Assembly (NCBI RefSeq): GCF_030817355.1 | Contig: NZ_JAUSZH010000001.1 | Span: forward strand, 496,001 to 560,000 | Direction: 5' to 3' | DNA: 64,000 nt | Origin: Streptomyces sp. V1I1 | GTDB taxonomy: Bacteria; Actinomycetota; Actinomycetes; Streptomycetales; Streptomycetaceae | Shown: positions 1 to 8,808 of the stretch, in pieces | Layout of the letters: each line of letters opens with the position of its first letter | Position numbering within the stretch: the stretch's first letter is position 1 | Notes under the pieces: model-generated | The model's input: only the letters and a program-made list of their open reading frames with translations | What the model was told of the DNA's origin: nothing | The model's database searches: none | Translations under genes and position numbers: made by a program

Positions 1-2
1 GC

Positions 3-86
3 GTACACCGCCTCGACGGCACGGAAGAGCGGCCACCGCACGGCGCTACCTCCCCCACAGGAGAAATCCCGGCCGTGGCCGCATAA
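3..86 (+). CDS. Possible 3' end of a gene cut by the window edge
   Basis: One frame is open from the window start and ends at TAA 84-86. Its 27 residues have ordinary Streptomyces composition and end in IPAVAA. There is too little to name a family. The only support is the open frame with a plausible codon pattern and a stop before the next gene, so this could be non-coding DNA. Confidence 0.25.
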   Translation, partial: VHRLDGTEERPPHGATSPTGEIPAVAA

Positions 87-316
87 GGGTCGCTGTCCGC
101 TTCCCTATTTGGAACTGCGTCGCACGCGGATGACGCGTTACACGGTCACCGCGATACGTCCGATATCGACGGCTACGAGAATTCCTCAACACCACCATCG
201 ACTTGGAACGGCTGACACCATGTGCCAGTCCAGAGCTCGCGCCGGACCCGGGTCCGGCCCAACCTGGAATCAGCCCCTCGATCTACAAGGCCTCGTGTAC
301 GAAGGAGCTGACAGCC

Positions 317-998
317 ATGACGACGCCTCCAGCGGCGTACGACCCGGTGAGAGTGGATGCGGCGCTGGAAGCACCGCTGTCGCGCTGGTTGTGGCTGGTG
401 AAATGGCTGCTCCTGATCCCCCACTACGTTGTGCTGATCTTCCTGTGGATCGCCTTCATGCTGGTCAGCGTGGTCGCGTTCTTCGCCATCCTGATCACGG
501 AGCGCTATCCGCGGCCGCTGTTCGACTTCAATGTCGGCGTGCTGCGCTGGACCTGGAGGGTCTCTTACTACGGGGTACGGAGCGCTGGCCACCGACCGCT
601 ACCCGCCGTTCAGTCTGGGCGCGGAGCCCGACTACCCGGCCCGGCTGGACATCGCCTACCCGGAGCGGCTGTCGCGCGGCCTTGTCCTGGTGAAGTGGTG
701 GCTGCTCGCCATCCCTCACTACATCGTGATCGGCTTCTTCGTCGGCGGGTACGGCTCCGGCTCGTGCGGCGGTGGGCTTGTCTTCGTGCTGGCCATCATC
801 GCCGCCGTCATCCTCGCCTTCACCGAGAAGTACCCCAAGGACCTGTTCGACCTCATCATCGGGCTCAACCGCTGGGTGCTTCGGGTTGCTGCCTACGCGG
901 GCCTCATGACCGACACGTACCCGCCCTTCAGACTGGACATGGGCGGTTCTGAACCGGCTGCCGGCCATGACCGCGGCGCTGGTGGGCGGTTTTTCTGA
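317..998 (+). pseudogene. DUF4389-type membrane protein, broken by a one-base frameshift
   Basis: The ATG at 317 follows an AAGGAG site at 302-307. The protein has two similar halves. Each has a hydrophobic segment (LVKWLLLIPHYVV, then LVKWWLLAIPHYIV) followed by a motif of the type ITERYPRPLFDF or FTEKYPKDLFDL, which is the DUF4389 layout. The first half is in one frame up to SYYG. The second resumes one frame over at YGALATDRYPPF. The switch is at the G run 572-575, where GGGG in place of GGG explains everything. Either the gene is truly frameshifted or a base was miscalled. If intact it would be about 225 residues. DUF4389 proteins have no assigned biochemical role. Confidence 0.8.
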
Positions 999-1108
999 CC
1001 GGCCTTTCTGATCGTCCATAAGCTGCTGCACCTGACACCTGTTCGGATGGGCGTTCGAGGGTGTATGAAGGTGCCACCCATTCGTAGTGCTCCCCGAGGG
1101 CGTCGGCC

Positions 1109-2071
1109 ATGCCCGCGAAAACGAAGATGAGATCAGCTACAGCCATACTCGCGATGCTGACGGCCGCACTCACCCTTGCCGTGTCGGGGTGCCAGGGCGG
1201 CGAGGGTACGCAGACGCCGGACGGCCGGTCCCCGTCCGCCGGCGAATCCGCTCCCGGCTCCCACATCCTCGCGGTCAAAATCGACAACGTCGCGCCGGCC
1301 CGGCCCCAGACAGGGCTCGAAAAGGCGGACATCGTCTACGTAGAGCAAGTTGAGGCGGGGCTCAGCCGGATACTCGCCGTCTACTCCTCCCAGCTGCCGC
1401 CCGTCGTCGGCCCGGTGCGCAGCGCCCGTGAAAGCGACCTGGAGCTGCTCCGGCAGTTCGACCGGCCGACCCTCGCCTTCTCCGGGGCACAGACCAAGCT
1501 CTTGCCGCTCATCGAGGCAGCTCCTGTGGACGCACTTCCACCGGAGAAGGCACCGGACGCGTACTTTCGCAGCCGGGACAGAGCCGCCCCGCACAACCTC
1601 TATCTACGACCCGAGCGCGCCCTGCACGACCCGCCCGGTGTGAACGCCGCCAAGTACGCCGGCTTCGGCTTCGGTCCCCCGCCGCCGGGCGGCAGACCGG
1701 TGACCGAGTACAGCGTCCGCTATCCAGCCGCACGCTTCGGCTTCACCTGGTCGGCAGCCCGGCAACAGTGGCTGGTGGCGATGGACGGGGCCCCCTCCCG
1801 CACACCGGCAGGGCGGCAGTTGGGAGCGGCCACCGTGGTCGTGCAGTATGTGACCGTGCGCCCGTCGCGCTTCCACGACCGAGGGGGAAACACGTCTCCG
1901 TACACCGAGACCGTGGGCTCCGGCACCGCGCTCGTCCTGCGCAACGGCAAAGCACACGAGGCCCAGTGGGAACGTGGCAATGCCGAGTCCGGGACAGCAT
2001 TCACGACGCCTGACGGCAGGTCCATGGCCTTCGTCTCGGGACAGATCTGGATCGTGTACGCGCCTCGCTGA
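1109..2071 (+). CDS. DUF3048 (YerB-like) lipoprotein
   Basis: A 320-residue exported protein. The N-terminus is basic, then hydrophobic, and ends in a lipobox (AVSGC, Cys about residue 28), so it should be lipidated and anchored on the outer face of the membrane. The mature part shows DUF3048 features: HILAVKIDN, then DIVYVEQVEAGLSR, then GPVRSARESDLELL, and a C-terminal half ending FVSGQIWIVYA. Family members are found in Gram-positive cell envelopes but have no firmly established activity. An ATG at 1127 is an alternative start and also leaves a full signal peptide. The gene stands alone between the DUF4389 gene and the two-component operon. Confidence 0.85.
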   Translation: MPAKTKMRSATAILAMLTAALTLAVSGCQGGEGTQTPDGRSPSAGESAPGSHILAVKIDNVAPARPQTGLEKADIVYVEQVEAGLSRILAVYSSQLPPVVGPVRSARESDLELLRQFDRPTLAFSGAQTKLLPLIEAAPVDALPPEKAPDAYFRSRDRAAPHNLYLRPERALHDPPGVNAAKYAGFGFGPPPPGGRPVTEYSVRYPAARFGFTWSAARQQWLVAMDGAPSRTPAGRQLGAATVVVQYVTVRPSRFHDRGGNTSPYTETVGSGTALVLRNGKAHEAQWERGNAESGTAFTTPDGRSMAFVSGQIWIVYAPR

Positions 2072-2202
2072 CTCGGGGCCGGTCGCGGTTCGATGCTTGC
2101 CATCCTGTACGCCTATAACGGTGCGGGCCGCGCGTCGTCCCGGAAGCGCACGATGGGGCGGGTACCGGCGTGGCGCGGAGTACTGAGAGGCGGGAGGGGC
2201 GG

Positions 2203-2958
2203 ATGGCTGGTGACGTGGGTCGGGGACAGGTGTTGGTGGTGGATGACGACCCGGCCATCCGGCGTTCGCTGGCGCGTGGACTGCGGTTGGCCGGTTTCAC
2301 GGTGGCCCTGGCCGAGGGAGGGCGGCTCGCCCTGGTCCATGTGCGCCGGGGGCCGACGGATGTGGTCGTGCTGGACATATCCATGCCCGATCTCAGCGGA
2401 ATTCAGGTGTGCCGGGCGCTGCGCGACGACGGTAACGACGTGCCTGTGCTGATGCTTTCCGCGCTGGATGAGACGACGGACCGGATTGCCGGGCTGCAGG
2501 CGGGTGGCGACGACTATCTGGTCAAGCCGTTCGCGTTGCAGGAGTTGGTGCTGCGGCTGGAAGCGCTGTTGCGTCGGCGGCCGCCGAGGGCCACGGACGT
2601 GGTGCGCATCGGCAATCTGGTGCTGGATCCCGCGGCGCGCGAGGCGCGGCTGGGCGATGAGTTGCTGACGCTGACCCGGCGGGAGTTCGAGCTGCTGGGG
2701 GTCCTGGCACGCAATGCAGGGATCGTGCTCACCCGGAGCCAGTTGCTGGAGCGGGTCTGGGGGTACGACTTCGACGTGCGCACGGATGCCGTCGACACCT
2801 TCGTCAGCTACTTGCGGCGCAAGCTGGAGAGCGGCGGCAGGGCACGCATGATCCATACGGTGCGGGGAGTCGGCTTCGTCCTGCGCTCGGACAACGACCA
2901 CTCGGACAACCATCCCTCGGACGACCATCGCTCGCACAACGGGGGCCGGAGCACGTGA
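2203..2958 (+). CDS. OmpR/PhoB-family response regulator
   Basis: A 251-residue DNA-binding regulator. The receiver domain (about residues 5-120) has the acidic pocket VVDDD, the phosphoacceptor aspartate in VVVLDISMPDL and the lysine in DYLVKPF. The C-terminal winged helix (about 130-230) ends in IHTVRGVGFVLR. The tail is unusual, being rich in His, Asp and Ser. I chose ATG 2203, which has GGAGGGG just upstream and lies next to the conserved VLVVDDD; a GTG at 2170 would add 11 residues. The stop overlaps the kinase start by four bases (GTGA), so the two are translationally coupled. Confidence 0.9.
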   Translation: MAGDVGRGQVLVVDDDPAIRRSLARGLRLAGFTVALAEGGRLALVHVRRGPTDVVVLDISMPDLSGIQVCRALRDDGNDVPVLMLSALDETTDRIAGLQAGGDDYLVKPFALQELVLRLEALLRRRPPRATDVVRIGNLVLDPAAREARLGDELLTLTRREFELLGVLARNAGIVLTRSQLLERVWGYDFDVRTDAVDTFVSYLRRKLESGGRARMIHTVRGVGFVLRSDNDHSDNHPSDDHRSHNGGRST

Positions 2959-4448
2959 AGCTGTCCACACGTATCGCTCTCGCCGTTGGCGCCACCGTGC
3001 CCGTCCTGGTGCTGGCGGCGGGATGGTTGCTGCTCCAGTTGGTCTCCCGTGATCTGCATGCCGAGCAGGACACGCATCTGCGTGAGCGCGCGGTCGTGGT
3101 GGCCAAGGATGCCCGGCGGCTGCTGCGGGCCACCGCCGCCGACCGTCCTGCGGTGGTCGAGCAGGCGCGTGAGCGGCAGTTGTACGCCTCAGGCCTGGAT
3201 GTCGGCATCCGGCTGACCGGACCGCAGGGCACCGTCTCGGGCGGACCGCAGCCCGATGCTTCCGTGCCCCTCCCGGACAGCACGCGCGGGCCGGTCACCG
3301 TCGAGGACGGTGCCAGGAGCTGGCGGGTGCTGATGGTCCGCGTGCAGGGCTCGCGTCCTGGTGTCGATGGCACGCTGTGGCTGTTCTCCCCCGATACCAC
3401 GAGCGAGGACCAGTTGGCTCTCGTACGTCGGCGCGTGGTGACCGTGGCGCTGCTGGCCGCTCCGATTTCCGGTCTGCTGGCTTTGGCTGTCGCCTCACGG
3501 GCGAGCCGCCCGCTGCGCCGGCTGCAGCAACGTACGAACGGTCTTGACCCGAGGGCGGATACGGCAAGGCTCGACCACACACGCACCGGGGTCACCGAGG
3601 TCGACGATCTCGCCCGGACGCTCCAGACGGTACTTGCCCGCTACGACGAACAGGCCGCCCGGACCACGGGTGCCCTGGCCACCGCCCGGTCGTTCGCGGC
3701 CGCCGCGGCGCATGAACTGCGCACCCCGCTGATGAGCATGCAGACCAACCTGGAGATCCTCACCGAGCACCCCGACCTCGGACCGGCGGACCGGGCGGAG
3801 GTGCTGGACGATCTGCACAGTGAGCACTCCCGGCTGCTTGGCCTGCTGGTGATGCTGAGGGAACTCGGGCGGGGCGACCTGATCGAGGCCGACGCGTTCG
3901 GCCGGGTGGACCTCGCGGAGGTGATCGACGCGTCGGTCGCCGATGCCCGGCGCAGGCATTCCGCGGTGGAGATCACTGTGCCGGTCATGCCACGCCTGAG
4001 CGTGCATGGTTGGGAGCCGGGAGTACGGACGATCGTCGACAACCTGCTGGCCAATGCCATGGTTCACGGGCGGGACAGCGACGGACGGGCCCGGATAGAG
4101 CTGGGCCTGCGAGGGGGCGGACATCCCGCGGGGTCGGTCGCGGTGCTGACGGTGGACGACCGGGGGCCCGGCATCGCGCCGTCACGCCGTGACACGGTGT
4201 TCCATCGCTTCGAGCGCAGGCCCGACAGCCCCGGCTCAGGGCTCGGCCTCACTCTCGTCGCGCAGCAGACCGCCCTGCACGCAGGCCGTGTCCAGGTCCA
4301 GGACCGGCCTGGCGGCAGTGGCACGCGGATCGAGGTCCGGCTCCCCGTCCGAGAGAGCAGGCAGACCGAGATCCTCTTGCCGGCCGAGCGGGACTGGCTG
4401 ATCGGAACTGCGGAGCACCCACAAGGTTTCCACAAGGACAGCTCCTAA
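2955..4448 (+). CDS. Membrane sensor histidine kinase
   Basis: A 497-residue kinase paired with the regulator just upstream. It has an N-terminal transmembrane helix (about 8-30), an extracytoplasmic loop, a second helix (about 160-180) and a HAMP linker. The HisKA phosphoacceptor lies in AAAHELRTPL. The ATP-binding domain shows the N box (VDNLLANAMVHG), G1 box (VDDRGPGI) and G2 box (GSGLGLTLV). The GTG start overlaps the regulator stop. Two small exported proteins follow on the same strand, so the system may sense or remodel the envelope. The ligand cannot be told from the sequence. Confidence 0.9.
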   Translation: MKLSTRIALAVGATVPVLVLAAGWLLLQLVSRDLHAEQDTHLRERAVVVAKDARRLLRATAADRPAVVEQARERQLYASGLDVGIRLTGPQGTVSGGPQPDASVPLPDSTRGPVTVEDGARSWRVLMVRVQGSRPGVDGTLWLFSPDTTSEDQLALVRRRVVTVALLAAPISGLLALAVASRASRPLRRLQQRTNGLDPRADTARLDHTRTGVTEVDDLARTLQTVLARYDEQAARTTGALATARSFAAAAAHELRTPLMSMQTNLEILTEHPDLGPADRAEVLDDLHSEHSRLLGLLVMLRELGRGDLIEADAFGRVDLAEVIDASVADARRRHSAVEITVPVMPRLSVHGWEPGVRTIVDNLLANAMVHGRDSDGRARIELGLRGGGHPAGSVAVLTVDDRGPGIAPSRRDTVFHRFERRPDSPGSGLGLTLVAQQTALHAGRVQVQDRPGGSGTRIEVRLPVRESRQTEILLPAERDWLIGTAEHPQGFHKDSS

Positions 4449-4538
4449 CTTCTGGGCACGCGCAGGCAACCGGGCCTCGCCCCGTTCGTTCCCGTTGCTG
4501 TCGCCATTCCCGTTCCCATTCCCGGAGGAGACACCGTC

Positions 4539-4940
4539 ATGAGGATCGCAAGGACCGCTGCCCTGGCTCTGACCAGCGTCACAGCACTGCTCACCGCCGC
4601 GGCAGGCACAGCCTCCGCCGGCGGGGGCACACCATCGCCGGACACCGCGCCCACCGGTGACGGCGCGCAGGCGCTGTGCAAGCGGGTACCGAAGATCGAG
4701 AAGCGTCTTGAGCGGGCACTGGACCGCCTCGACGGGGATGCGACGCAGCGCGGCTCCATCGCCCGGCTGGAGAAGCGGGTGGAGAACGCCAAGGCGGCCG
4801 GTCACACCGAGATCGAGACCTTCCTCAACGACAAACTCACCTTCCGCCGCTCCCTCGTTCCCACGCTCGAGAAGCGCCAGAAGGACCTGACCGCAGTCAA
4901 GACCTGGTGCAAGGCGAACAACAACGGGAGCGAGAAGTGA
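4539..4940 (+). CDS. Small secreted helical protein
   Basis: A 133-residue exported protein with a Sec-type signal peptide ending near AGTASA. The mature part is almost all charged helix (repeated KRL, EKR and LEK patterns) with one Cys near each end (ALCKRV and TWCKAN), which could form a disulfide clamping a helical hairpin. The ATG at 4539 has GGAGGAG ten bases upstream. I do not recognise a family. It lies 90 bp behind the histidine kinase and is coupled to the lipoprotein that follows, so it may be an output or accessory of that system. Confidence 0.75.
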   Translation: MRIARTAALALTSVTALLTAAAGTASAGGGTPSPDTAPTGDGAQALCKRVPKIEKRLERALDRLDGDATQRGSIARLEKRVENAKAAGHTEIETFLNDKLTFRRSLVPTLEKRQKDLTAVKTWCKANNNGSEK

Positions 4941-5161
4941 TGCCCTGCCGACGTACGGCTACGGCCGTCGCGACCGCCCTTGTGCTCCTCACGGCCCTCA
5001 CCGGCTGCGGGCAGGACAGCGCCGGGAAGGGCAGCGGACCGACCGACGGCACCGTGACCACCGGACCGTCGGATGTCACCGAGATGAAGAAACTCGTGGA
5101 TGCCGCCGAATCGGCCGCCGCCGCAGCGGAATCCGCGGCGGCGGAGGAAGGGCAGGACTGA
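4940..5161 (+). CDS. Small lipoprotein
   Basis: A 73-residue protein with a lipobox (LTALTGC) and a short polar, alanine-rich tail (AESAAAAAESAAAEE). The ATG overlaps the TGA of the previous gene (TGATG), so it is translationally coupled. The tail looks like a helical spacer. There is no known family. Gene order suggests it acts at the membrane with the preceding secreted protein. Confidence 0.7.
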   Translation: MPCRRTATAVATALVLLTALTGCGQDSAGKGSGPTDGTVTTGPSDVTEMKKLVDAAESAAAAAESAAAEEGQD

Positions 5162-5344
5162 CCCGTCGGCTCAGTATCCGGCCGGGCGCACCAGTCCCGT
5201 CTCGACCCGGCTTGCCGAACCGGCAACGTTTCTCGCGACCGCCACGGCGCACACCCATGATCGTGGTGGAGGGCGCGAGCAGGTCCCGCCGACGAGGGTG
5301 CCCTCCATGGCCCGCACGACGTCACCAAAGCTCCAGGAGGACAC

Positions 5345-6373
5345 ATGTCGCAGCCCGCCCCTTCGGCTTCTGCCCCGGTGCCGGATGCAAAGCACCGATT
5401 GCTGGAGGTCCCCGGTGGTCGTATCCATCTGGTGGAGCAGGGCAGCGGCCCTATGGTCCTCCTGGTCCATGGATTTCCGGAGTCGTGGTATTCGTGGCGC
5501 CACCAGCTCCCGGCTCTCGCCGCGGCAGGCTTCCACGCGGTCGCCATCGACGTCCGCGGTTACGGCCGCTCGTCGAAGCCTCGCGAGGTGGAGGCGTACC
5601 GGATGCTGGCCCACGTCGCCGACAACGTCGGAGTCGTGGACGCTCTCGGCGCACAGACCGCGGTGGTCGTGGGCCACGACTGGGGTTCACCGATCGCCGC
5701 CAACTCGGCGCTGCTGCGGCCCGACATCTTCACCGCCGTCGGGCTGCTGAGCGTTCCTTACTCGCCGCGGAACGGGTTCCGGCCCACCGATGCGTTCGCC
5801 CGGAACGGCGGGAACGAGGAGTTCTACGTCAGTTACTTCCAGGCGCCCGGACGGGCCGAGACGGAGATCGAACTCGATGTCCGTGCCTGGCTGGCGGGGT
5901 TCTACGCCGGGCTCTCCGCCGACAGGATGCCACCGGCCGGCGAAGGCAGTCTCTTCTTCGTCCCCAAAGACGCAAAGCTCTCCGACCGCTTCGTCAGCGA
6001 CACCTTGCCCTCCTGGCTCACAGAGGCTGACCTCGACTTCTACGCAGCCGAGTTCGAGCGGACCGGACTGACAGGGCCGCTCAACCGCTACCGTAACGTC
6101 GACCGGGACTGGGAGGACCTCGCCGCATGGGACGGGGCACCGATCACCCAGCCGTCGCTGTTCATCGGAGGGGACCTCGACGCCCCCACCACCTGGATGG
6201 CCGACGCCATCAAGGCCTACCCGACGACCCTCCCCGGCCTGGTTTCCTCGCACATCCTTGAAGGCTGCGGGCACTGGGTGCAGCAGGAGCGGGCCACCGA
6301 GGTCAACCGGATCCTGGTCGACTGGCTCCAGTCCCTGCCCGCCTACGCACCGCCGCTGCACGCGTCATCCTGA
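5345..6373 (+). CDS. Alpha/beta hydrolase, epoxide-hydrolase type
   Basis: A 342-residue soluble enzyme. The oxyanion motif HGFPESWYSWRHQ, the nucleophile elbow GHDWGS (catalytic Asp) and the late histidine in EGCGHWVQQE match the epoxide hydrolase/haloalkane dehalogenase branch. Members open epoxides through a covalent Asp ester. A lid region (about 150-240) separates core strands. An AGGAGGAC site at 5336-5343 lies right before the ATG. No signal peptide is visible. It appears monocistronic, as a strong hairpin follows. The substrate is unknown, and a dehalogenase or ester hydrolase is possible. Confidence 0.88.
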   Translation: MSQPAPSASAPVPDAKHRLLEVPGGRIHLVEQGSGPMVLLVHGFPESWYSWRHQLPALAAAGFHAVAIDVRGYGRSSKPREVEAYRMLAHVADNVGVVDALGAQTAVVVGHDWGSPIAANSALLRPDIFTAVGLLSVPYSPRNGFRPTDAFARNGGNEEFYVSYFQAPGRAETEIELDVRAWLAGFYAGLSADRMPPAGEGSLFFVPKDAKLSDRFVSDTLPSWLTEADLDFYAAEFERTGLTGPLNRYRNVDRDWEDLAAWDGAPITQPSLFIGGDLDAPTTWMADAIKAYPTTLPGLVSSHILEGCGHWVQQERATEVNRILVDWLQSLPAYAPPLHASS

Positions 6374-6404
6374 GACACCCCCGTATCCCCGCAGCGGGTC
6401 ACAT

Positions 6405-6446
6405 GTCACGGGCCCGGTCGCGCCAGAGCGCGACCGGGCCCGTGAC
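6405..6446. terminator. Bidirectional hairpin terminator
   Basis: Perfect 18-bp inverted repeat: 6405-6422 (GTCACGGGCCCGGTCGCG) pairs with 6429-6446 around the six-base loop CCAGAG. It lies between the convergent hydrolase and lysyl-oxidase-like genes and can serve both. There is no long U tract, as is usual in Streptomyces. Confidence 0.85.
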
Positions 6447-6472
6447 CTCACATCACCCTGACCAGTGGGATG

Positions 6473-8158
6473 TCAGGGGGCGTTGATCAGGTCATGAGGA
6501 GGGACGGTCACCTTACGGGCACCCGTCTTGCCGCTCAGGACGACCTTGCGGAGCGCGACGTTGTTGTTCAGGTTGCTCTCGTAGAGCCGCTTTTCGGGGT
6601 TGGCGATCACCTGGATGTAGTACGTGCCGTTCGGCAGATCGGTGACGTCGAAGGACTGGCCTGGACGGTACTGCGTGTACGTGTCGCCGGAACCGACGTC
6701 AAGCACTTCCCGTACGGAAAGCGAGCTCTGCTGGCCGCAGGCGGTGGACAGGTCCGTGTTGTTCGGGTGCCAGTTGGCGTTCTTCACCGTGTAGTCGATG
6801 GCGTCGGTGTTGGCGAGGCAGAAGGCTTCCTTGCCGCTGCGCACGATCTCCTTCTGGTTGGCGCCGAGCAGGCGGTAGCTGGCGAAGTCGGTGAAGTGCC
6901 AGTGCTCGTGGCCCACGCGAGGGTCCCACTCCATGGTGCCTGTGGGCGAGTAGCCGACCTGCTTCCCGGAGGCGTCGTAGAAGTACTGATAGGCGTCCAT
7001 CAGGTCCTTGCCCGGGCTGCGGAAGCCGTCCACGACCAGCGGTGCCGGGCCCGCGTTCCACACATTGGCACTGAAGACCATGTAGTCCTTGCCCGGGACG
7101 TCCCCGTCCTCTCCGTCAGAGATACCGATGTCCCAGGCGGGCAGCGAGCGGAGGTCGGGCTTGGGTACGTTCGGCACGCTCGCCCGGCCGGTGGGGCGCT
7201 TCGCGTTCGCCTTCAGCGCGGGGGCGATCCGGGAGCCGTCGGTGTGCCCGGGCCCGTCGCCCAGATGCGCCATCGAGCGGCCGGACTTGAGCGCGTACGG
7301 CAGTGCGGGCGGCGCGGGGGCATCGGCGCCGCGGCCCTCGTGGTAGGCGTGACCCGACCCGTTCGTCGCCTGCCCGGACGGCCCCGCTCCGTGGCCGGAG
7401 TGTCCGGAAGCCATGGAATCGTGCGAGCCCCCGGCCGCTGCGCCTGGGCCTCCCTCCTCAGGCTTGCGTTCGCGTACGGTCACCTTGAGCGTCTTGGGCT
7501 CGTCCGGCAGATTGAACAGGTCGCGGTAGACCTTCGTCACGGACACCTTGGCGGTGTACTTCCCGGCCGGCACGTCCACCGGGCTGGAGTAGTAGCCCGC
7601 ATAGGTGTTGGACGCCCAGCCCTTCTCCACACCCCATACCGAGCCCAGTGTGAAGGGGTTCGTGGGACAGCTTTCGGGATACTTCGAGTTGGCCGGGGCG
7701 TCGGGGCGGATGCGGCCGGACGCATTGTTGGGACAGAAGGTCTCCGTCCGCTTCGCCACTACCTTGCCGCGGGCGTCGGTGAGGGTGACCTCGACGAAGC
7801 CCGGCAGGCCGGAGAAGTCCTTGACCAGACCCGCCGGAAGCGTCCTGGTCCGGGTCTTCTTCCCCTCCCGGATGATCTGCTTGGCGACGAGGGGGTCCTT
7901 GTAGGACTTACGCGTCACGTTGAACTCAAGAGGAGCGCCCTCGGAGGTGATGTACGTACCAAGGTCCAGGTACACCCCCGATTCGCCTTCCCACCGGTCG
8001 AGGGTCACCGAGGTGGACGCGGCGATCAGACGCAGCTTGGGTGAGGACTCCGCCGCTTTGCCCACGGGCGTGGCGGCTGCCACGCCGGCGACCACGGTGA
8101 GGGCTGCGGAGGCGGCGAGCGCCGAACGCCATAAACGATTGCGGTGCTGTCTGGTCAT
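6473..8158 (-). CDS. Secreted lysyl-oxidase-like protein
   Basis: A 561-residue exported protein starting at ATG 8158, with GAGGAA just upstream and a signal peptide ending around VAGVAAATP. The middle holds a His/Gly/Ser-rich linker near residue 250 with repeated SGH and GHG. The C-terminal domain resembles bacterial lysyl oxidases. The copper ligands are probably in GHEHWHF, within a block starting MEWDPRVGHEHWHF, followed by SYRLL. The domain ends in a CARDB-like strand region (PNGTYYIQVIANPE). Family enzymes oxidise lysine or other amines with copper and a tyrosine-derived quinone. Codon 9 is TTA (8132-8134), suggesting dependence on the bldA tRNA. It stands alone with a long upstream region. 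Confidence 0.82.
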   Translation of the reverse strand: MTRQHRNRLWRSALAASAALTVVAGVAAATPVGKAAESSPKLRLIAASTSVTLDRWEGESGVYLDLGTYITSEGAPLEFNVTRKSYKDPLVAKQIIREGKKTRTRTLPAGLVKDFSGLPGFVEVTLTDARGKVVAKRTETFCPNNASGRIRPDAPANSKYPESCPTNPFTLGSVWGVEKGWASNTYAGYYSSPVDVPAGKYTAKVSVTKVYRDLFNLPDEPKTLKVTVRERKPEEGGPGAAAGGSHDSMASGHSGHGAGPSGQATNGSGHAYHEGRGADAPAPPALPYALKSGRSMAHLGDGPGHTDGSRIAPALKANAKRPTGRASVPNVPKPDLRSLPAWDIGISDGEDGDVPGKDYMVFSANVWNAGPAPLVVDGFRSPGKDLMDAYQYFYDASGKQVGYSPTGTMEWDPRVGHEHWHFTDFASYRLLGANQKEIVRSGKEAFCLANTDAIDYTVKNANWHPNNTDLSTACGQQSSLSVREVLDVGSGDTYTQYRPGQSFDVTDLPNGTYYIQVIANPEKRLYESNLNNNVALRKVVLSGKTGARKVTVPPHDLINAP

Positions 8159-8562
8159 CAGTTCCTCGCTTGCGAGTGCCACTTGGACATGAGGCTGAAC
8201 AGGCGGCGCACGGGCAGACCGTCGACCGGCTACGGTCCGACGGGTGCTGAGCGGAATCGTGGGCCGGCATGTGAGATCGGGAGAAACCTCCACGGGTTGC
8301 CTGCCGACTCGCAAGTTCCTGATCGTTGTCCGGAAACAGATCGCGGATCGCGGATCAAGCCGTCCCGGCGCCATTTCCGCCCCGCGGACGCTCGGTTGTG
8401 GTACGGCACAGCCGCGAATGAAGTGGCGGGGCCGACGGAACAGATGGGAAGGGCGCGGGTTATCCGTTGGGCGGCGCTGCGGCTGGTGTCTGCGCCCAGT
8501 GGACAACCGCCGCGCTTCCATGAGCGGAGCCCACTTTGACAGTTCACCGCCATAATGCTCGG
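8159..8562. other. Upstream region between divergent genes, no gene seen
   Basis: About 400 bases separate the lysyl-oxidase-like gene (left) from the pobA-like fragment (right). Short open frames exist on both strands but none has a ribosome site or family signature. It presumably carries both promoters. I could not identify a confident -35/-10 pair. Confidence 0.3.
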
Positions 8563-8688
8563 ATGACTGTCGACTCCTCCCCTTCCTACTCGGCCTCGGT
8601 ACAGCGCGTCCGCGTCGTCATCGTGGGCGCAGGACCCGCCGGTCTCACAGTCGCCAACATCCTGCGTGCCGCCTCCGTCGACTGCTAA
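8563..8688 (+). pseudogene. pobA: 5' fragment of a 4-hydroxybenzoate 3-monooxygenase-like gene
   Basis: The 41 residues from ATG 8563 contain the FAD Rossmann motif VVIVGAGPAGLTVANILR and then stop at TAA 8686-8688, exactly where an inverted-repeat end begins. The next expected stretch of the flavoprotein (KEFIEQRPRAG) resumes at about 33,640. Together the two parts resemble aromatic-ring hydroxylases of the PobA group, which add a hydroxyl to 4-hydroxybenzoate using NADPH and FAD. This part alone is inactive. Confidence 0.75.
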
Positions 8689-8708
8689 CCTCGCCGTTTC
8701 GGTTGGGA
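8685..8708. repeat. Left island boundary: CTAA repeat plus inverted end
   Basis: CTAA (8685-8688) is followed by the inverted end CCTCGCCGTTTCGGTTGGGA (8689-8708). The right end at 33607-33630 carries the reverse complement, with 18 of 20 bases matching, and again CTAA outside it. This is the signature of a transposition event with target duplication. Confidence 0.8.
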
Positions 8709-8808
8709 TGAGGCCGAACGCGAGGCAGAGACACGAAAGTGCCTTCTGAGCTGGGACGATGAACCTTGTCTAGGGGTTCTGTCAGTCCAAGCGGAAGGCA
8801 CTTTCTGC

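Noticed and set aside
6470..8044. Long plus-strand open frame opposite the lysyl-oxidase-like gene
   Set aside because: It has no family signature and no ribosome site. The minus strand carries clear domains and a signal peptide, so this is a high-GC shadow.
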